Made by a program: the position numbers and the translations under genes
Assembly: GCA_902495245.1 (NCBI GenBank)
Contig: CABUWI010000001.1
Coordinates: forward strand, 62,001 to 126,000
Reading direction: 5' to 3'
DNA from: an uncultured Porphyromonadaceae bacterium
Lineage (GTDB): Bacteria; Bacteroidota; Bacteroidia; Bacteroidales; Muribaculaceae
DNA: 64,000 nucleotides
Shown: positions 21,477 through 30,782 of the stretch, one piece after another
Position numbering within the stretch: the stretch's first letter is position 1
How the letters are laid out: every line of letters begins with the position of its first letter
The notes under the pieces: generated by a model
The model's input: the letters and a program-made list of their open reading frames with translations, nothing else
Database searches by the model: none
What the model was told of the DNA's origin: nothing

Positions 21477-23489
21477 ATGGACAACATGGAAAAGAAAACG
21501 GGCAATATCGGCGTTACAACCGAAAATATCTTTCCCGTCATAAAGAAATTCCTTTACAGCGACCATGAAATTTTTCTGCGCGAGCTTGTCAGCAACGCCA
21601 TAGACGCCACCCAGAAGCTCAAGACCCTCGCATCGTTCGGCGAGTTCAAAGGCGAGCTCGGCGACACGAAAGTAACCGTTAAAGTGGACAAAGAGGCAGG
21701 CACTCTTACCGTGAGCGACCACGGCATCGGCATGACAGCCGACGATGTAGAGAAATACATCAACCAGATTGCCTTTTCGGGCGCCGAAGAGTTCGTCAAC
21801 AAATATAAAGATACAGCCAACGGCATTATCGGCCACTTCGGTCTCGGCTTCTATTCGGCCTTCATGGTGTCGAAAAAAGTTGAGATTCGCACCTTGAGCT
21901 ACACCGAAGGCGCACAGGCCGTGCGCTGGGAGTGCGACGGCTCGCCGGCCTATGTGCTCGAACCCTGCGACAAGACCGAACGCGGCACTGACATAATTCT
22001 TTACATCGACGACGAAAGCAAGGAATTTCTTGACCAGGCGCGCATCAATCTGCTGCTGCGCAAGTATTGCCGCTTCCTTCCGGTGCCTGTCGAGACTGAC
22101 GGCAACATAATCAACTCTACCGAACCGGCGTGGACCAAAAAGCCCTCGGAACTGACCGATGAAGACTATCTGAAATTCTATCGCGAGCTCTATCCCGGTC
22201 AGGACGACCCGCTGTTCTGGATTCACCTCAACGTGGACTATCCCTTCACCCTCACAGGCATTCTCTACTTCCCGAAGATTCACAACAATTTCGAGCTGAC
22301 CAAGAACCGCATTCAGCTCTATTGCAACCAGGTGTTCGTAACCGATTCGGTTGAAGGCGTCGTGCCCGAATTCATGATGCTTCTGCAGGGCGTTATCGAT
22401 TCTCCCGACATTCCTTTGAACGTCAGCCGCAGCTATCTGCAGAGCGACACGGCCGTCAAGAAAATTTCGGGATACATCACCAAGAAGGTATCGCAGCGCC
22501 TCGAAGATATTTTCAAGGCCGACCGCAAGGAATTCGAAGAAAAGTGGGACGACATCAAGGTGTTCATTGAATACGGCATGCTGACCGACGACAAGTTCCG
22601 CGACGCCGCCATGGGCTTCTGCCTGCTCAAAGACACCGAGGGCCGTTATTACACTTTGCCCGAGTATAAAACGCTGATTGAAGCCGAGCAGACCGATAAG
22701 GACAAGCAGCTGGTTTATCTCTACACCACCGACCCCACCGCACAGTTCGCCTATATCAATGCCGCCACGGCCAAGGGATATAACGTACTCGTCATGGACG
22801 GCCAGCTTGATTCCCACTTCGTCGGGCTGCTTGAAAGCAAGCTCGAAGGCAGCCGCTTTGTGCGTGTCGATTCTGACATCATTGACAATCTGATTGTCAA
22901 AGGCGACAAGAAAGCTACCGACCTTCAGGGCGCCACTCTCGACATGATGACAGAGCTTTTCCGCTCGCAGATTCCCGCTGTCGAAAAGGCCGAATTCATG
23001 GTGCAGTTCGAGGCGCTGCCTGGCAACGACTCGCCGGCCACAATCACTCAGAACGAGTATATGCGCCGAATGAAAGAGATGGCGGCCATGCAGCCCGGCA
23101 TGAGTTTCTATTCGCAGTTGCCCGACAGCTACAATCTGGTCGTGAACACCGAGCACCCGCTTGTTGCCCGCATCAAGGAAGATGCCGTCAAGGCAATCGG
23201 GGCAGATGTCGAAAAGGATTTTGCCGCACTCTCTGAGGCCGACGCGAAAATCAAAGCCGTCAATGCCGAAGTGAAAGAAAACAAACCCACTGACGAACAA
23301 AAGGCTGAAATCGAAGCCGCTCAAAAAGCCATGGGCGACAGCCGCAAGGCATTGGCCGATAAAGCTGCCGAATGGGGTGGCAAGCAGCCGCTTGTGCGTC
23401 AGATTATCGACCTGGCCCTTCTCGCTTCAGGCCTGCTCAAAGGCAAAGAACTAAGTGAATTTGTAAAACGTTCGGTTTCACTTCTGTAA
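21477..23489 (+). CDS. htpG: Molecular chaperone HtpG (Hsp90)
   Basis: ATP-dependent Hsp90 chaperone of the cytoplasm. 670 residues. The GHKL ATPase motifs are LRELVSNAIDA, DHGIGMTADDV and GHFGLGFYSAFMV. The middle domain includes the catalytic-loop arginine region PLNVSRSYLQ. The C-terminal dimerisation domain has an alanine/lysine-rich helical linker near residues 590-630. ATG 21477 and ATG 21486 are both possible starts. No promoter is clear in the 124 bases upstream. dacB begins on the base after the stop codon. The 626-residue antisense reading frame across it is a shadow. Confidence 0.96.
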   Translation: MDNMEKKTGNIGVTTENIFPVIKKFLYSDHEIFLRELVSNAIDATQKLKTLASFGEFKGELGDTKVTVKVDKEAGTLTVSDHGIGMTADDVEKYINQIAFSGAEEFVNKYKDTANGIIGHFGLGFYSAFMVSKKVEIRTLSYTEGAQAVRWECDGSPAYVLEPCDKTERGTDIILYIDDESKEFLDQARINLLLRKYCRFLPVPVETDGNIINSTEPAWTKKPSELTDEDYLKFYRELYPGQDDPLFWIHLNVDYPFTLTGILYFPKIHNNFELTKNRIQLYCNQVFVTDSVEGVVPEFMMLLQGVIDSPDIPLNVSRSYLQSDTAVKKISGYITKKVSQRLEDIFKADRKEFEEKWDDIKVFIEYGMLTDDKFRDAAMGFCLLKDTEGRYYTLPEYKTLIEAEQTDKDKQLVYLYTTDPTAQFAYINAATAKGYNVLVMDGQLDSHFVGLLESKLEGSRFVRVDSDIIDNLIVKGDKKATDLQGATLDMMTELFRSQIPAVEKAEFMVQFEALPGNDSPATITQNEYMRRMKEMAAMQPGMSFYSQLPDSYNLVVNTEHPLVARIKEDAVKAIGADVEKDFAALSEADAKIKAVNAEVKENKPTDEQKAEIEAAQKAMGDSRKALADKAAEWGGKQPLVRQIIDLALLASGLLKGKELSEFVKRSVSLL

Positions 23490-24806
23490 ATGCGAAAACT
23501 GATATTATGCGCCGCTTTGGCGCTGTTTGCGACGGACATTGCTTTCGGGCAGTGTCCGCTCGCATTCGAAGGCGCCGATCAGGCACTCATCGGCGTCTAT
23601 ATAGCCCCGGTCAACGGGTCTCGCCCGCTGGTAGAATATAATTCAGAGCGATTGTTCACTCCGGCGTCGGTCATGAAGTCAGTAACGACCGCGGCTGCGT
23701 TGGCACAATGTGGCGGCGATTATCGCTGGAAAACCACCGTGTCGGCTACAGGAACTGTTGCCGACGGCCTTATGCACGGCAACATCATCATTACCGGCTC
23801 GGGCGACCCGACACTGGGTTCGGTGCAGTTCCGCAAGGAACAACCTGACTTTTTGCAGGCTGTGAAAGATGGTGCCGCCCTGCGCGGCATCACCCGCATT
23901 GAGGGCAAAACAGTGAAGGGTGGGGCGGCTTGGCCTGACCTCGGCCCGGTGCCGTCATGGGAACTGGAGGATATTCCCGGGCCTGACGGCGCGGGGTTTT
24001 ATCCGCTGAACTATATGGACAATGTCTTCATTCTCTCAGTGCCGTCAATGCGCACCGTCCCGCAGATTCCCGGTCTGACAGTGAAGCAGATGGGCGGCAG
24101 TTCCGGCCTGTATGCCACGCGCTTTCCGGGCAGCGCACAGTTGCGTGTCTACGGCCGTCTTGGCCGCAAGCAGAAACGCGCATCGCTCAAGTGCTCGATG
24201 CCCGATCCGCCGGCAGTGCTGTTGAACGAAGTCGACAGCATTTTCTCCGCCGGGCGCAAAAACGTCAGCGCCCGTGGCGATACGGTGATACTGCTCGAAT
24301 ACATGTCGCCGGCATTGCGCGATGTTACACGCTCGCTCATGGTTCGTTCAGACAATCAGATGGCTGAGGCTACCCTGCGCCTTTTAGCGCCTGAACGCAG
24401 CCGCAAGGAGGCGCTGGCCAAAGAGCGCGCCGTGCTGTCAGACATGGGAATAAATCTGAAGAATGCCCGGTTGGCCGACGGCAGCGGCCTCAGCCGCCAT
24501 AACGCAATTTCGCCGCGCCAGCTTGGCTCGGTGCTTCGCGCCATGGCCGGCAATGGCGATTATGTAGGCTCGTATGCCCGCGTCGGTCTTGACGGCACTG
24601 TGCGCAGTTTCATGAAAGGACTGAAAGGAGCCGACAACTTCGTGCTGAAGTCCGGCTCCATGACCGGCGTCGTGTGCTATGTCGGTTACCGTCTTGATCC
24701 AGAGACAAAGCAGCCCACTCACGTTATAGCCATGATGGTGAACAACGCGCCGAATCCGTCGGCGGCCCGTAAGGCCATGGCCGAGCTGCTCGCCTCAAAA
24801 TTCTGA
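23490..24806 (+). CDS. dacB: D-alanyl-D-alanine carboxypeptidase/endopeptidase (PBP4 type)
   Basis: Periplasmic class C low-molecular-weight penicillin-binding protein trimming or cleaving peptidoglycan peptides. Residues 1-20 form a signal peptide. The active-site motifs of the S13 family are present: SVMK (S60, K63), SDN (Ser-x-Asn) in MVRSDNQMAE, and KSG in NFVLKSGSMTG near the C-terminus. 438 residues fits the family. The ATG at 23490 directly abuts the htpG stop, so the two are likely one transcript, although the functional link is not obvious. Confidence 0.93.
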   Translation: MRKLILCAALALFATDIAFGQCPLAFEGADQALIGVYIAPVNGSRPLVEYNSERLFTPASVMKSVTTAAALAQCGGDYRWKTTVSATGTVADGLMHGNIIITGSGDPTLGSVQFRKEQPDFLQAVKDGAALRGITRIEGKTVKGGAAWPDLGPVPSWELEDIPGPDGAGFYPLNYMDNVFILSVPSMRTVPQIPGLTVKQMGGSSGLYATRFPGSAQLRVYGRLGRKQKRASLKCSMPDPPAVLLNEVDSIFSAGRKNVSARGDTVILLEYMSPALRDVTRSLMVRSDNQMAEATLRLLAPERSRKEALAKERAVLSDMGINLKNARLADGSGLSRHNAISPRQLGSVLRAMAGNGDYVGSYARVGLDGTVRSFMKGLKGADNFVLKSGSMTGVVCYVGYRLDPETKQPTHVIAMMVNNAPNPSAARKAMAELLASKF

Positions 24807-24819
24807 TAGGTTTGCACAG

Positions 24820-25344
24820 ATGACTGACACGGTGGTTATACGGAAAGAATGCCCGGCTGATTATGCTGACATCTCGGAACTTGTAAGGTCAGCATTTCTG
24901 ACAGCGGAACGCTCAGACGGCACCGAACACGAACTCGTTGACCGACTGCGAAAGTCTGCCGAATATATTCCCGACCTCGCACTCGTGGCTGAGTCCGGCG
25001 GCCGGACAGTCGGTTATCTCATGATGACATCAATTAAGATTGGCGGAAGCACAGGAGCCGTCGCATTGGCGCCGCTGGCGGTGAGCGAACGGTTTCGCGG
25101 CTTGGGCATCGGGCGCAAGCTGATTGCAGAGGCTCACTCATGTGCCCGCTCACTGGGATATAGCTGCAGCGTCGTATTGGGCAATCCGGTCTACTATTCC
25201 GGTTCCGGTTACGTGAGCGCATCACTCTACGGCATTAAGGCGCCTTTCGACGTGCCTGAACCTTTCTACATGGTCTATCCATTGATTCACGACGCGCATC
25301 TTCCAGCCGGCGAGGTCAGCTATTCCGCAGCTTTCGAGCTTTGA
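24820..25344 (+). CDS. GNAT-family N-acetyltransferase
   Basis: Acetyl-CoA-dependent N-acyltransferase of unknown acceptor. 174 residues. The acetyl-CoA loop is VSERFRGLGIGRKLI (R-x-x-G-x-G/A), preceded by strand ALAPLAV. The following VVLGNPVYYSGSGY matches the YhbS-type branch. It lies 13 bases after dacB and ends before a bidirectional hairpin terminator. No membrane or secretion signal. Confidence 0.85.
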   Translation: MTDTVVIRKECPADYADISELVRSAFLTAERSDGTEHELVDRLRKSAEYIPDLALVAESGGRTVGYLMMTSIKIGGSTGAVALAPLAVSERFRGLGIGRKLIAEAHSCARSLGYSCSVVLGNPVYYSGSGYVSASLYGIKAPFDVPEPFYMVYPLIHDAHLPAGEVSYSAAFEL

Positions 25345-25362
25345 TATTAAGTTAGAGCATGA

Positions 25363-25396
25363 AACGACCCGGCGGCATTTCTACCGTCGGGTCGTT
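25363..25396. terminator. Bidirectional terminator between GNAT and M3 peptidase genes
   Basis: Perfect 9-bp arms AACGACCCG / CGGGTCGTT, with a further CGG/CCG pairing inside, in the 75-base convergent gap. Confidence 0.75.
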
Positions 25397-25419
25397 CAGC
25401 GTTAGATATACTTTATTGT

Positions 25420-27546
25420 TTATTTCAGTCCGCGTGAGCGAAGAAGGGCGTCGACATCGGGTTTGCGGCCGCGGAACTTGATGTACAGCTCCATGGGGTC
25501 GTCCGAGCCTCCGGCTTCAAGAACATTCTTCTTGAACGAGGCTGCCGTCTCGGGGTCAAAGATGCCGCGTTCTTCAAAGAGTTCAAAGCCATCGCTGTCG
25601 AGCACCTCGGCCCAAAGATAGGTGTAATAGCCCGAAGCGTATCCGTCGCTGCCGAACACATGCTTGAAATAGGGAGAGCGATAGCGGAACTGCAGTTCGG
25701 CGGGCATGCCGAGCTTATTGGCGACTTGCCGTTCAAAATCCATCACGTCGACCGATTCGCCCTCGCCGAGGTTCAGCTTGCCCCATTCGAGGTCAAGAAT
25801 CGAAGCGGCGGCAAGCTCGCCGGTGGTGAATCCCTGATTGTGGGTAAGCGATGCGCGCAGTTTTGCAATCAGTTCGTCGGGAATGACCTCGCCGGTCTTC
25901 CAGTGATGGGCATACTGCTTGAGCATTTCGGGAGCTACAGCCCAGTGTTCGTGGATCTGGCTCGGAAGTTCCACGAAATCGCGGTCCACGTTAGTGCCTG
26001 CCTGCGATTTATATTTAGCACGCGTCAGCATTCCGTGCAGTCCGTGGCCGAATTCGTGGAAGAGCGTCTCTACGTCGTCAATCGAAAGCAGAGCGGGAGT
26101 GGTTGGGGTTGGACGGGTGAAGTTGCCGACGTTATAGATGATGGGAGCGACGCGCTTGCCGTTCTCGTCAACATACGAGCCCTTGAACTCGCTCATCCAT
26201 GCGCCCTGGCGTTTGGAAGCGCGGGGGAAATAGTCGTTCATGAACACGGCCACGTGTTCGCCGGTCTTGATGTCGGTAACGTCATAGACCTTGACTTCGG
26301 GGTGATATTTCGGCGCGTCGGGCAGTTCAGTGAATTGCACGCCGTAGAGCGTGCCGGCCATCTTGAAGACGCCTTGCAGCACGCTGTCAACCGCGAAATA
26401 CTGGCGCAGTTCGTCTTCATCGAGGTCATATTTTTTCTGACGCAGTTTTTCGGCATAATATGCATAGTCCCACGGCATGATTTTCTCCGGGGTCAGCGTC
26501 TGCATCTCGGCAACCTCTTCGTTTACACGGGCACGCGCGGCAACCCACACCTGATTCAGCAGTTCCATGGCAGCCTCGGGCGTCTTTGCCATAACGTCGG
26601 CGGTGGCATAGGAGGCGAAATCGGGATAGCCGAGCAGGCGTGCCTTGGCTGTGCGGGCGCGGACAATGTCGTTGATTACGGCCGAATTGTCATATTTGCC
26701 CGACGATGCCAGCGAGGTATAGCCCTCATAAATCTCTTTTCTCAGCGAGCGGTCGGCCGCATACTGCAACACGGGCAGACGGCTCGGGCCGTGAAGGGTG
26801 AAGGCATAGGTGCCGTCAGGCAGTTCACGCTCCTTTGCCGCTTCGGCGGCCGCAGCAATCACGCCCTGAGGCAGACCGGCAAGACGCGCGGTGTCGGTCG
26901 TGGTTATTACGAAATCGTTGGTGGCTGCGAGCAGGTTCTTGTTAAACTGCAGAAACAGGTCGGTCAGACGGCCGTTGATAATCTTCAGAGAATCTTTGGC
27001 GGCATCTGAAAGCATCGCGCCGTTGCGCACGGCATCGCGATAGCTTTTCTCAACCATTCTCACCTGCGACTTGTCGAGGCCGATGTTCGCGCGGTTGTCA
27101 TAAACGGCTTTAATGCGCGAAAACAGCGCGGGGTTCATCGACATCTCGTCGCTCCATTGCTGCACGGCGGGATAGAACTTCTCGGCAACCTCAACCATCT
27201 CGGGCGAGTTCAACGCTTCGTCGAGGCCCGAAAAAAGCATCACGATGCGCTCAAGGTCAGCGCCGCTGCGGTCGAGGGCGAGAATAGTGTTTTCAAAAGT
27301 CGGAGCTTCGCTGTTCTCGATTATGGCATTGACTTCGGCCTTGTTGGTTTTGATAGCTTCTTCAAGGGCGGGCATGTAGTCGCTGACCTGAATCAGGTCG
27401 AACGGCGGAATGTCAAATTCGGTCTGATAAGGCCGAAGCAGCGGATTGTTACGGTTGATTGTTGGCATAGAGTCTTTGGCAAACGTATAGACGGCCGCGA
27501 CGCCAAGTGTCAGGCCTGCGGCCAGCAAAATGACTTGTCTTTTCAT
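25420..27546 (-). CDS. dcp: M3-family metallopeptidase (peptidyl-dipeptidase Dcp-like)
   Basis: Zinc peptidase of the oligopeptidase A/Dcp family, likely acting on short peptides in the periplasm. 708 residues. The N-terminal 23 residues (MKRQVILLAAGLTLGVAAVY...) are a signal peptide or signal anchor. The zinc site HEFGH lies near residue 500 in TLFHEFGHGLHGML, with the second glutamate about 25-30 residues later (FVELPSQIHEHW). NPLLRPYQTEFDIPPF is the usual mature N-terminus in this group. It has its own good promoter (27589-27620) and is monocistronic. Confidence 0.93.
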   Translation of the reverse strand: MKRQVILLAAGLTLGVAAVYTFAKDSMPTINRNNPLLRPYQTEFDIPPFDLIQVSDYMPALEEAIKTNKAEVNAIIENSEAPTFENTILALDRSGADLERIVMLFSGLDEALNSPEMVEVAEKFYPAVQQWSDEMSMNPALFSRIKAVYDNRANIGLDKSQVRMVEKSYRDAVRNGAMLSDAAKDSLKIINGRLTDLFLQFNKNLLAATNDFVITTTDTARLAGLPQGVIAAAAEAAKERELPDGTYAFTLHGPSRLPVLQYAADRSLRKEIYEGYTSLASSGKYDNSAVINDIVRARTAKARLLGYPDFASYATADVMAKTPEAAMELLNQVWVAARARVNEEVAEMQTLTPEKIMPWDYAYYAEKLRQKKYDLDEDELRQYFAVDSVLQGVFKMAGTLYGVQFTELPDAPKYHPEVKVYDVTDIKTGEHVAVFMNDYFPRASKRQGAWMSEFKGSYVDENGKRVAPIIYNVGNFTRPTPTTPALLSIDDVETLFHEFGHGLHGMLTRAKYKSQAGTNVDRDFVELPSQIHEHWAVAPEMLKQYAHHWKTGEVIPDELIAKLRASLTHNQGFTTGELAAASILDLEWGKLNLGEGESVDVMDFERQVANKLGMPAELQFRYRSPYFKHVFGSDGYASGYYTYLWAEVLDSDGFELFEERGIFDPETAASFKKNVLEAGGSDDPMELYIKFRGRKPDVDALLRSRGLK

Positions 27547-27588
27547 TTATGGCAATCTGTAAGTGTAAAACTGGTTAAATTATCAGTG

Positions 27589-27620
27589 CAAAATTACTGA
27601 AATTCGGTCATAATTGCAAA
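27589..27620 (-). promoter_or_regulatory. Promoter of the M3 peptidase gene
   Basis: On the minus strand, TTTG (27620-27617) and TAATTTTG (27596-27589) with a 20-base spacer, 43 bases above the ATG. Confidence 0.7.
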
Positions 27621-27625
27621 TAATC

Positions 27626-27653
27626 GGCCGGGCGCCCTTTGAAGCGTCCGGCC
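27626..27653 (-). terminator. Probable terminator of the HU gene
   Basis: 10-bp inverted repeat (GGCCGGGCGC / GCGTCCGGCC, one G-T pair) with an 8-base loop, 28 bases downstream of the HU stop. The T-run is weak, and it overlaps upstream sequence of the M3 promoter. Confidence 0.55.
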
Positions 27654-27680
27654 TTGCAAAATCTATAGGCTGGTGCCTGA

Positions 27681-27953
27681 TTATTTTACTTTAGCGGCGA
27701 GTTCAGCACCTGCTTTGAACTTGACTACCTTGCGGGCTGCAATTTCAACTTTTTCCTTGGTGCGGGGGTTGATGCCCTGACGAGCTGCCTTTTCCTGAAC
27801 GGCGAACGTGCCGAAGCCGATGAGGGCGATTTTGTCATTGTTGGCGAGAGCTTCGCTGATTGCGTCGATGGTTGCGTCAAGTGCGTTCTTGGCGTCAACT
27901 TTGCTTAGACCTGCTTTTTCTGCGATAGCATTTACGAGTTCAGTCTTGTTCAT
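27681..27953 (-). CDS. HU-family DNA-binding protein
   Basis: Nucleoid-associated DNA-bending protein, 90 residues from ATG 27953 (MNKTELVNAIAEKAGLSK). The upstream extension of the reading frame runs into the promoter and is not used. The body GFGTFAVQEKAARQGINPRTKEKVEI is the HU beta-arm with the minor-groove proline in RQGINPRT. Its strong consensus promoter fits an abundant protein. Monocistronic. Confidence 0.96.
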   Translation of the reverse strand: MNKTELVNAIAEKAGLSKVDAKNALDATIDAISEALANNDKIALIGFGTFAVQEKAARQGINPRTKEKVEIAARKVVKFKAGAELAAKVK

Positions 27954-27992
27954 TGTGTGAATATTAGTGTGAATAATTAAAAAATGTTTTTG

Positions 27993-28023
27993 CAAAGTTA
28001 AACTTAAATTTCGGAAAAACAAA
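27993..28023 (-). promoter_or_regulatory. Promoter of the HU gene
   Basis: On the minus strand, TTTG (28023-28020) and TAACTTTG plus CA (28000-27993), 19-base spacer, 40 bases above the ATG. Confidence 0.8.
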
Positions 28024-28106
28024 GCAATAGCGCAATTTTTTTGCAAAAACGGCAATTTTGAGGTTAATATTTGTTAAATTGGACGACGCAACCGCATTTT
28101 TATACG

Positions 28107-28114
28107 TAAATTTG
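28107..28114 (+). promoter_or_regulatory. -7 element of DUF4924 gene
   Basis: TAAATTTG followed by TA, 57 bases above the ATG. The -33 element is weak (TTGG, 24 bases away). Confidence 0.45.
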
Positions 28115-28170
28115 TAGATGACAAGCACCGTAAAGATGTTATAACCACAACACAAGAATAACTGAAAACA

Positions 28171-28725
28171 ATGTATATAGCTTCTCAAAAACGCAAAGAA
28201 AACGTGGCGGAATATCTGCTTTACATGTGGCAGATTGAAGACATGATTCGCGCAAACAACCTCGATTTGGATAAAATCAAGGCCAATGTGATTGACCGGT
28301 TCAACGGGCTGAGCGAAGCGCAGCGCAAGGAAATGACTGAGTGGTATGAATCGCTCATCGACATGATGCGCCGCGAAGGCATAGAAAAGAGCGGACACCT
28401 GCAGATGAACCGCAATGTCATGAACGAACTTGTCGAACTTCATCGCGCCCTGCTGCAAGATCCGCGTTTCAGCGAATACTCGGCGTTGTTTTACCGCACT
28501 TTGCCATATATAGTTGATTTGCGCGCGCGGGCGGGCGAGGCAGCCGAAGGCGAAATCGAAACCTGCTTTACCGCGCTCTACGGCATGTTGCTGCTTCGCC
28601 TTCAGAGCAAAGAAATCTCAAACGAAACCGCAACGGCCATCGGCCAAATCTCAAAATTCATAGCCACACTGTCGGCTTATTTCCACAAAAACGAGCGCGA
28701 ACCGCTTTTTGCTCCTAAAGACTGA
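28171..28725 (+). CDS. DUF4924 family protein
   Basis: Bacteroidales protein of unknown function. 184 residues, all-alpha in appearance. It starts MYIASQKRKENVAEYLLYMWQIED as this family does. Its helices are rich in charged residues, and there is no signal peptide. It lies 6 bases before a lytic transglycosylase gene, so the two are probably co-transcribed. No function is claimed. Confidence 0.85.
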   Translation: MYIASQKRKENVAEYLLYMWQIEDMIRANNLDLDKIKANVIDRFNGLSEAQRKEMTEWYESLIDMMRREGIEKSGHLQMNRNVMNELVELHRALLQDPRFSEYSALFYRTLPYIVDLRARAGEAAEGEIETCFTALYGMLLLRLQSKEISNETATAIGQISKFIATLSAYFHKNEREPLFAPKD

Positions 28726-28731
28726 TTTTAT

Positions 28732-29658
28732 ATGAAAAAATATATCCTTTCCGCGTTGATTCTGGCGTCGTCGGCCATTTGTCAGGCGGTTACTCCAAAC
28801 ATGCAATATCCGCCGGTCATGAATCCTACCGTACCGCAGTCCATGACGTTTGCGGGCGAAAAGATGAGTCTTGACGACGTAGACCTTTACGAACGCCTCG
28901 ACCGTGAGCTCACGTCGATGGTCTATACCCACGGCAATACGCTTCTCACCATCAAACGCGCCAACCGCTACTTTCCGGTCATCGTGCCTATTCTCGAAGC
29001 TAACGGTGTGGACAAGGATTATGCATATCTTGCGTGTATCGAAAGCTACCTGAACCCGATTGCGCGCTCAGGGGCAGGTGCGGCCGGCATATGGCAGTTC
29101 ATGCCGGCCACCGCGAAGCAATATGGCCTCGAAGTAAATGACGAGGTCGACGAACGCTACGACGTTGAAAAGGAGACGGCGGCCGCATGCCGGTACATCA
29201 AAAATGCCTATGCCAAGTATGGCAACTGGGAATCAGTGGCCGCAAGCTATAACGGAGGCACTGCGCGCATCAGCAAGGAACTTGACGCCCAGATGGTCGA
29301 CTCGGCTCTCGACCTTTGGCTCGTCGACGAAACGCGCCGCTATCCGCTGCGCATGATGGCCATGAAGCTGATAATGCAGAACCCGAAGCGTTTCGGCTTT
29401 GTGCTCACCGACAAGCAGCTCTATCAGCCTCACCGCTACACGGTCGAACAGGTCAGCGGCACAGTTGAAGACTGGCCCGTATGGGCGCGCGAGCGCGGCA
29501 TAGACTACGCCACGCTGCGCGAATACAACCCCTGGATTCGCGACAAAAAGCTCACGAACAAATCATGCAAGACATATTACGTCAGAATCCCGACGCCCGA
29601 CAGCCTCAAACGTTCGAAACTCAAGCCTCAGACCTACGACTCCAACTGGACGCGCTGA
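28732..29658 (+). CDS. Lytic transglycosylase (SLT/GH23 domain), MltD-like
   Basis: Envelope enzyme that cleaves peptidoglycan glycan strands. Residues 1-19 are a signal peptide. The SLT domain covers about residues 85-210: catalytic glutamate E104 in ACIESYLNP, then GAAGIWQFMPATAKQYGL and ASYNGG, all in family order. Residues about 250-295 look like a single degenerate LysM-type segment (ARERGIDYATLREYNPWI...YYVRIPT). 308 residues. Its last 25 bases overlap the 3' end of the convergent glycosyltransferase gene. Confidence 0.92.
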   Translation: MKKYILSALILASSAICQAVTPNMQYPPVMNPTVPQSMTFAGEKMSLDDVDLYERLDRELTSMVYTHGNTLLTIKRANRYFPVIVPILEANGVDKDYAYLACIESYLNPIARSGAGAAGIWQFMPATAKQYGLEVNDEVDERYDVEKETAAACRYIKNAYAKYGNWESVAASYNGGTARISKELDAQMVDSALDLWLVDETRRYPLRMMAMKLIMQNPKRFGFVLTDKQLYQPHRYTVEQVSGTVEDWPVWARERGIDYATLREYNPWIRDKKLTNKSCKTYYVRIPTPDSLKRSKLKPQTYDSNWTR

Positions 29659-30767
29659 AACAGCTCCTCCCACTTGTCGATAATTTTATCCCTACTGAAC
29701 TGCGCCGCCTTTGCCAATGAGGCGGCGCCCATTTTTTGACGCATCTCCTCCGATTCAATCAAACGGCAAATCGCTTCTGCAAATCCTTCGATATCACCAT
29801 CGGGAATCAGAAAGCCGTTTTTGCCGTCATCTATAAGGTCGCTTGGTCCACAGTCAATGTCAAACGCAACGAGCGGCAGCCCGCAACTCAGTCCTTCGAG
29901 CAAGACCATCGGTAACCCCTCGTAACGGGAGGTAAGCGCCAACGCAGAGCCTGCACGATATTCTGCCATAATATCGGCAACCGGCGCGTGAATGGTAATA
30001 GTCTCAGCATTTCCTGTCAGTTGAATTAACCGAGACAACTCCTTGTGCAACGGACCGCTTCCGAAGATGTCAAGACGCCAGTCAGGGTGCGTTTGATGAA
30101 CTAATGTCCATGCCGCAATCATACGTTCATAGCCCTTTTCACGGCTTAGACGTCCCGCGGCCGTTATGCGTTTTGCCACAAGTGGAGACGGCACTGCAAA
30201 TACAGCGCAGGCCGGGTTCGGTATGACGCGCAGATTCTTGACTCCCCGCCAGTTTCGGGCATCACGATTTGTCAGACATACGAATGCATCGAAACGATTG
30301 GCGGTTATGCCATCTTTTACCGTAAGCCACCGGTCGTACAATCCCATAAGACCGCCACGTCTGTTATGAATGCGAAAATCGCGGGTAGTGTGAATTTCCA
30401 AGATCTTCTTGCTGCCATCAGTCATTGTCGGCAAAAAATTCATTTCATTGCCGAAAGTGGAGATGACAATATCGAACTTGCATCGTTCGAGCAACTCCGA
30501 CAGCAAACGTTTATGCAATGCCTTTTTGCATTGTCTTTGATACTTGCGCCTGATAAAGGTGCCGCATTCAGGTGTCATATAATTAACGTCGAAATCTACA
30601 CGCTCAACTGCAGGCGATAGGGCAAAAAAGTCCGGTTTTCCGTTCTGCTCAGTAGTTGCGATAACAACCTTGTGGCCTCGTTTTGCCAGCTCATTGGCCT
30701 TTGCTATGACTATTTTCTCTGTTCCACCCGAATTGCAGGTTGCGGTTAAACAATATAAAATTTTCAT
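29634..30767 (-). CDS. GT4-family glycosyltransferase
   Basis: Retaining, GT-B fold glycosyltransferase of surface-glycan assembly, cytoplasmic face. 377 residues. It has an N-terminal glycine-rich acceptor-side loop (TCNSGGTEKIV), AAGRLSREKGYERMI, and the donor-site segment RYEGLPMVLLEGLSCGLPLVAFD with the E-x7-E glutamates followed by DLIDDGKNGFLIP. Donor and acceptor cannot be read. It is the last gene of the five-gene headgroup/glycan operon, 15 bases after the flippase gene. Confidence 0.9.
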   Translation of the reverse strand: MKILYCLTATCNSGGTEKIVIAKANELAKRGHKVVIATTEQNGKPDFFALSPAVERVDFDVNYMTPECGTFIRRKYQRQCKKALHKRLLSELLERCKFDIVISTFGNEMNFLPTMTDGSKKILEIHTTRDFRIHNRRGGLMGLYDRWLTVKDGITANRFDAFVCLTNRDARNWRGVKNLRVIPNPACAVFAVPSPLVAKRITAAGRLSREKGYERMIAAWTLVHQTHPDWRLDIFGSGPLHKELSRLIQLTGNAETITIHAPVADIMAEYRAGSALALTSRYEGLPMVLLEGLSCGLPLVAFDIDCGPSDLIDDGKNGFLIPDGDIEGFAEAICRLIESEEMRQKMGAASLAKAAQFSRDKIIDKWEELFQRVQLES

Positions 30768-30782
30768 ATTCCTGCCTGCAAT

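Noticed and set aside
21444..23324. 626-residue reading frame antisense to htpG
   Set aside because: htpG on the plus strand has every family motif. The antisense frame has no recognisable domain and arises from the GC-rich third-position bias, like the long frames opposite purL, carB, prfC, the M3 peptidase and frc.
25660..27009. 449-residue reading frame antisense to the M3 peptidase
   Set aside because: The minus-strand peptidase is complete with HEFGH. The antisense frame lacks domains and a plausible signal or start context.
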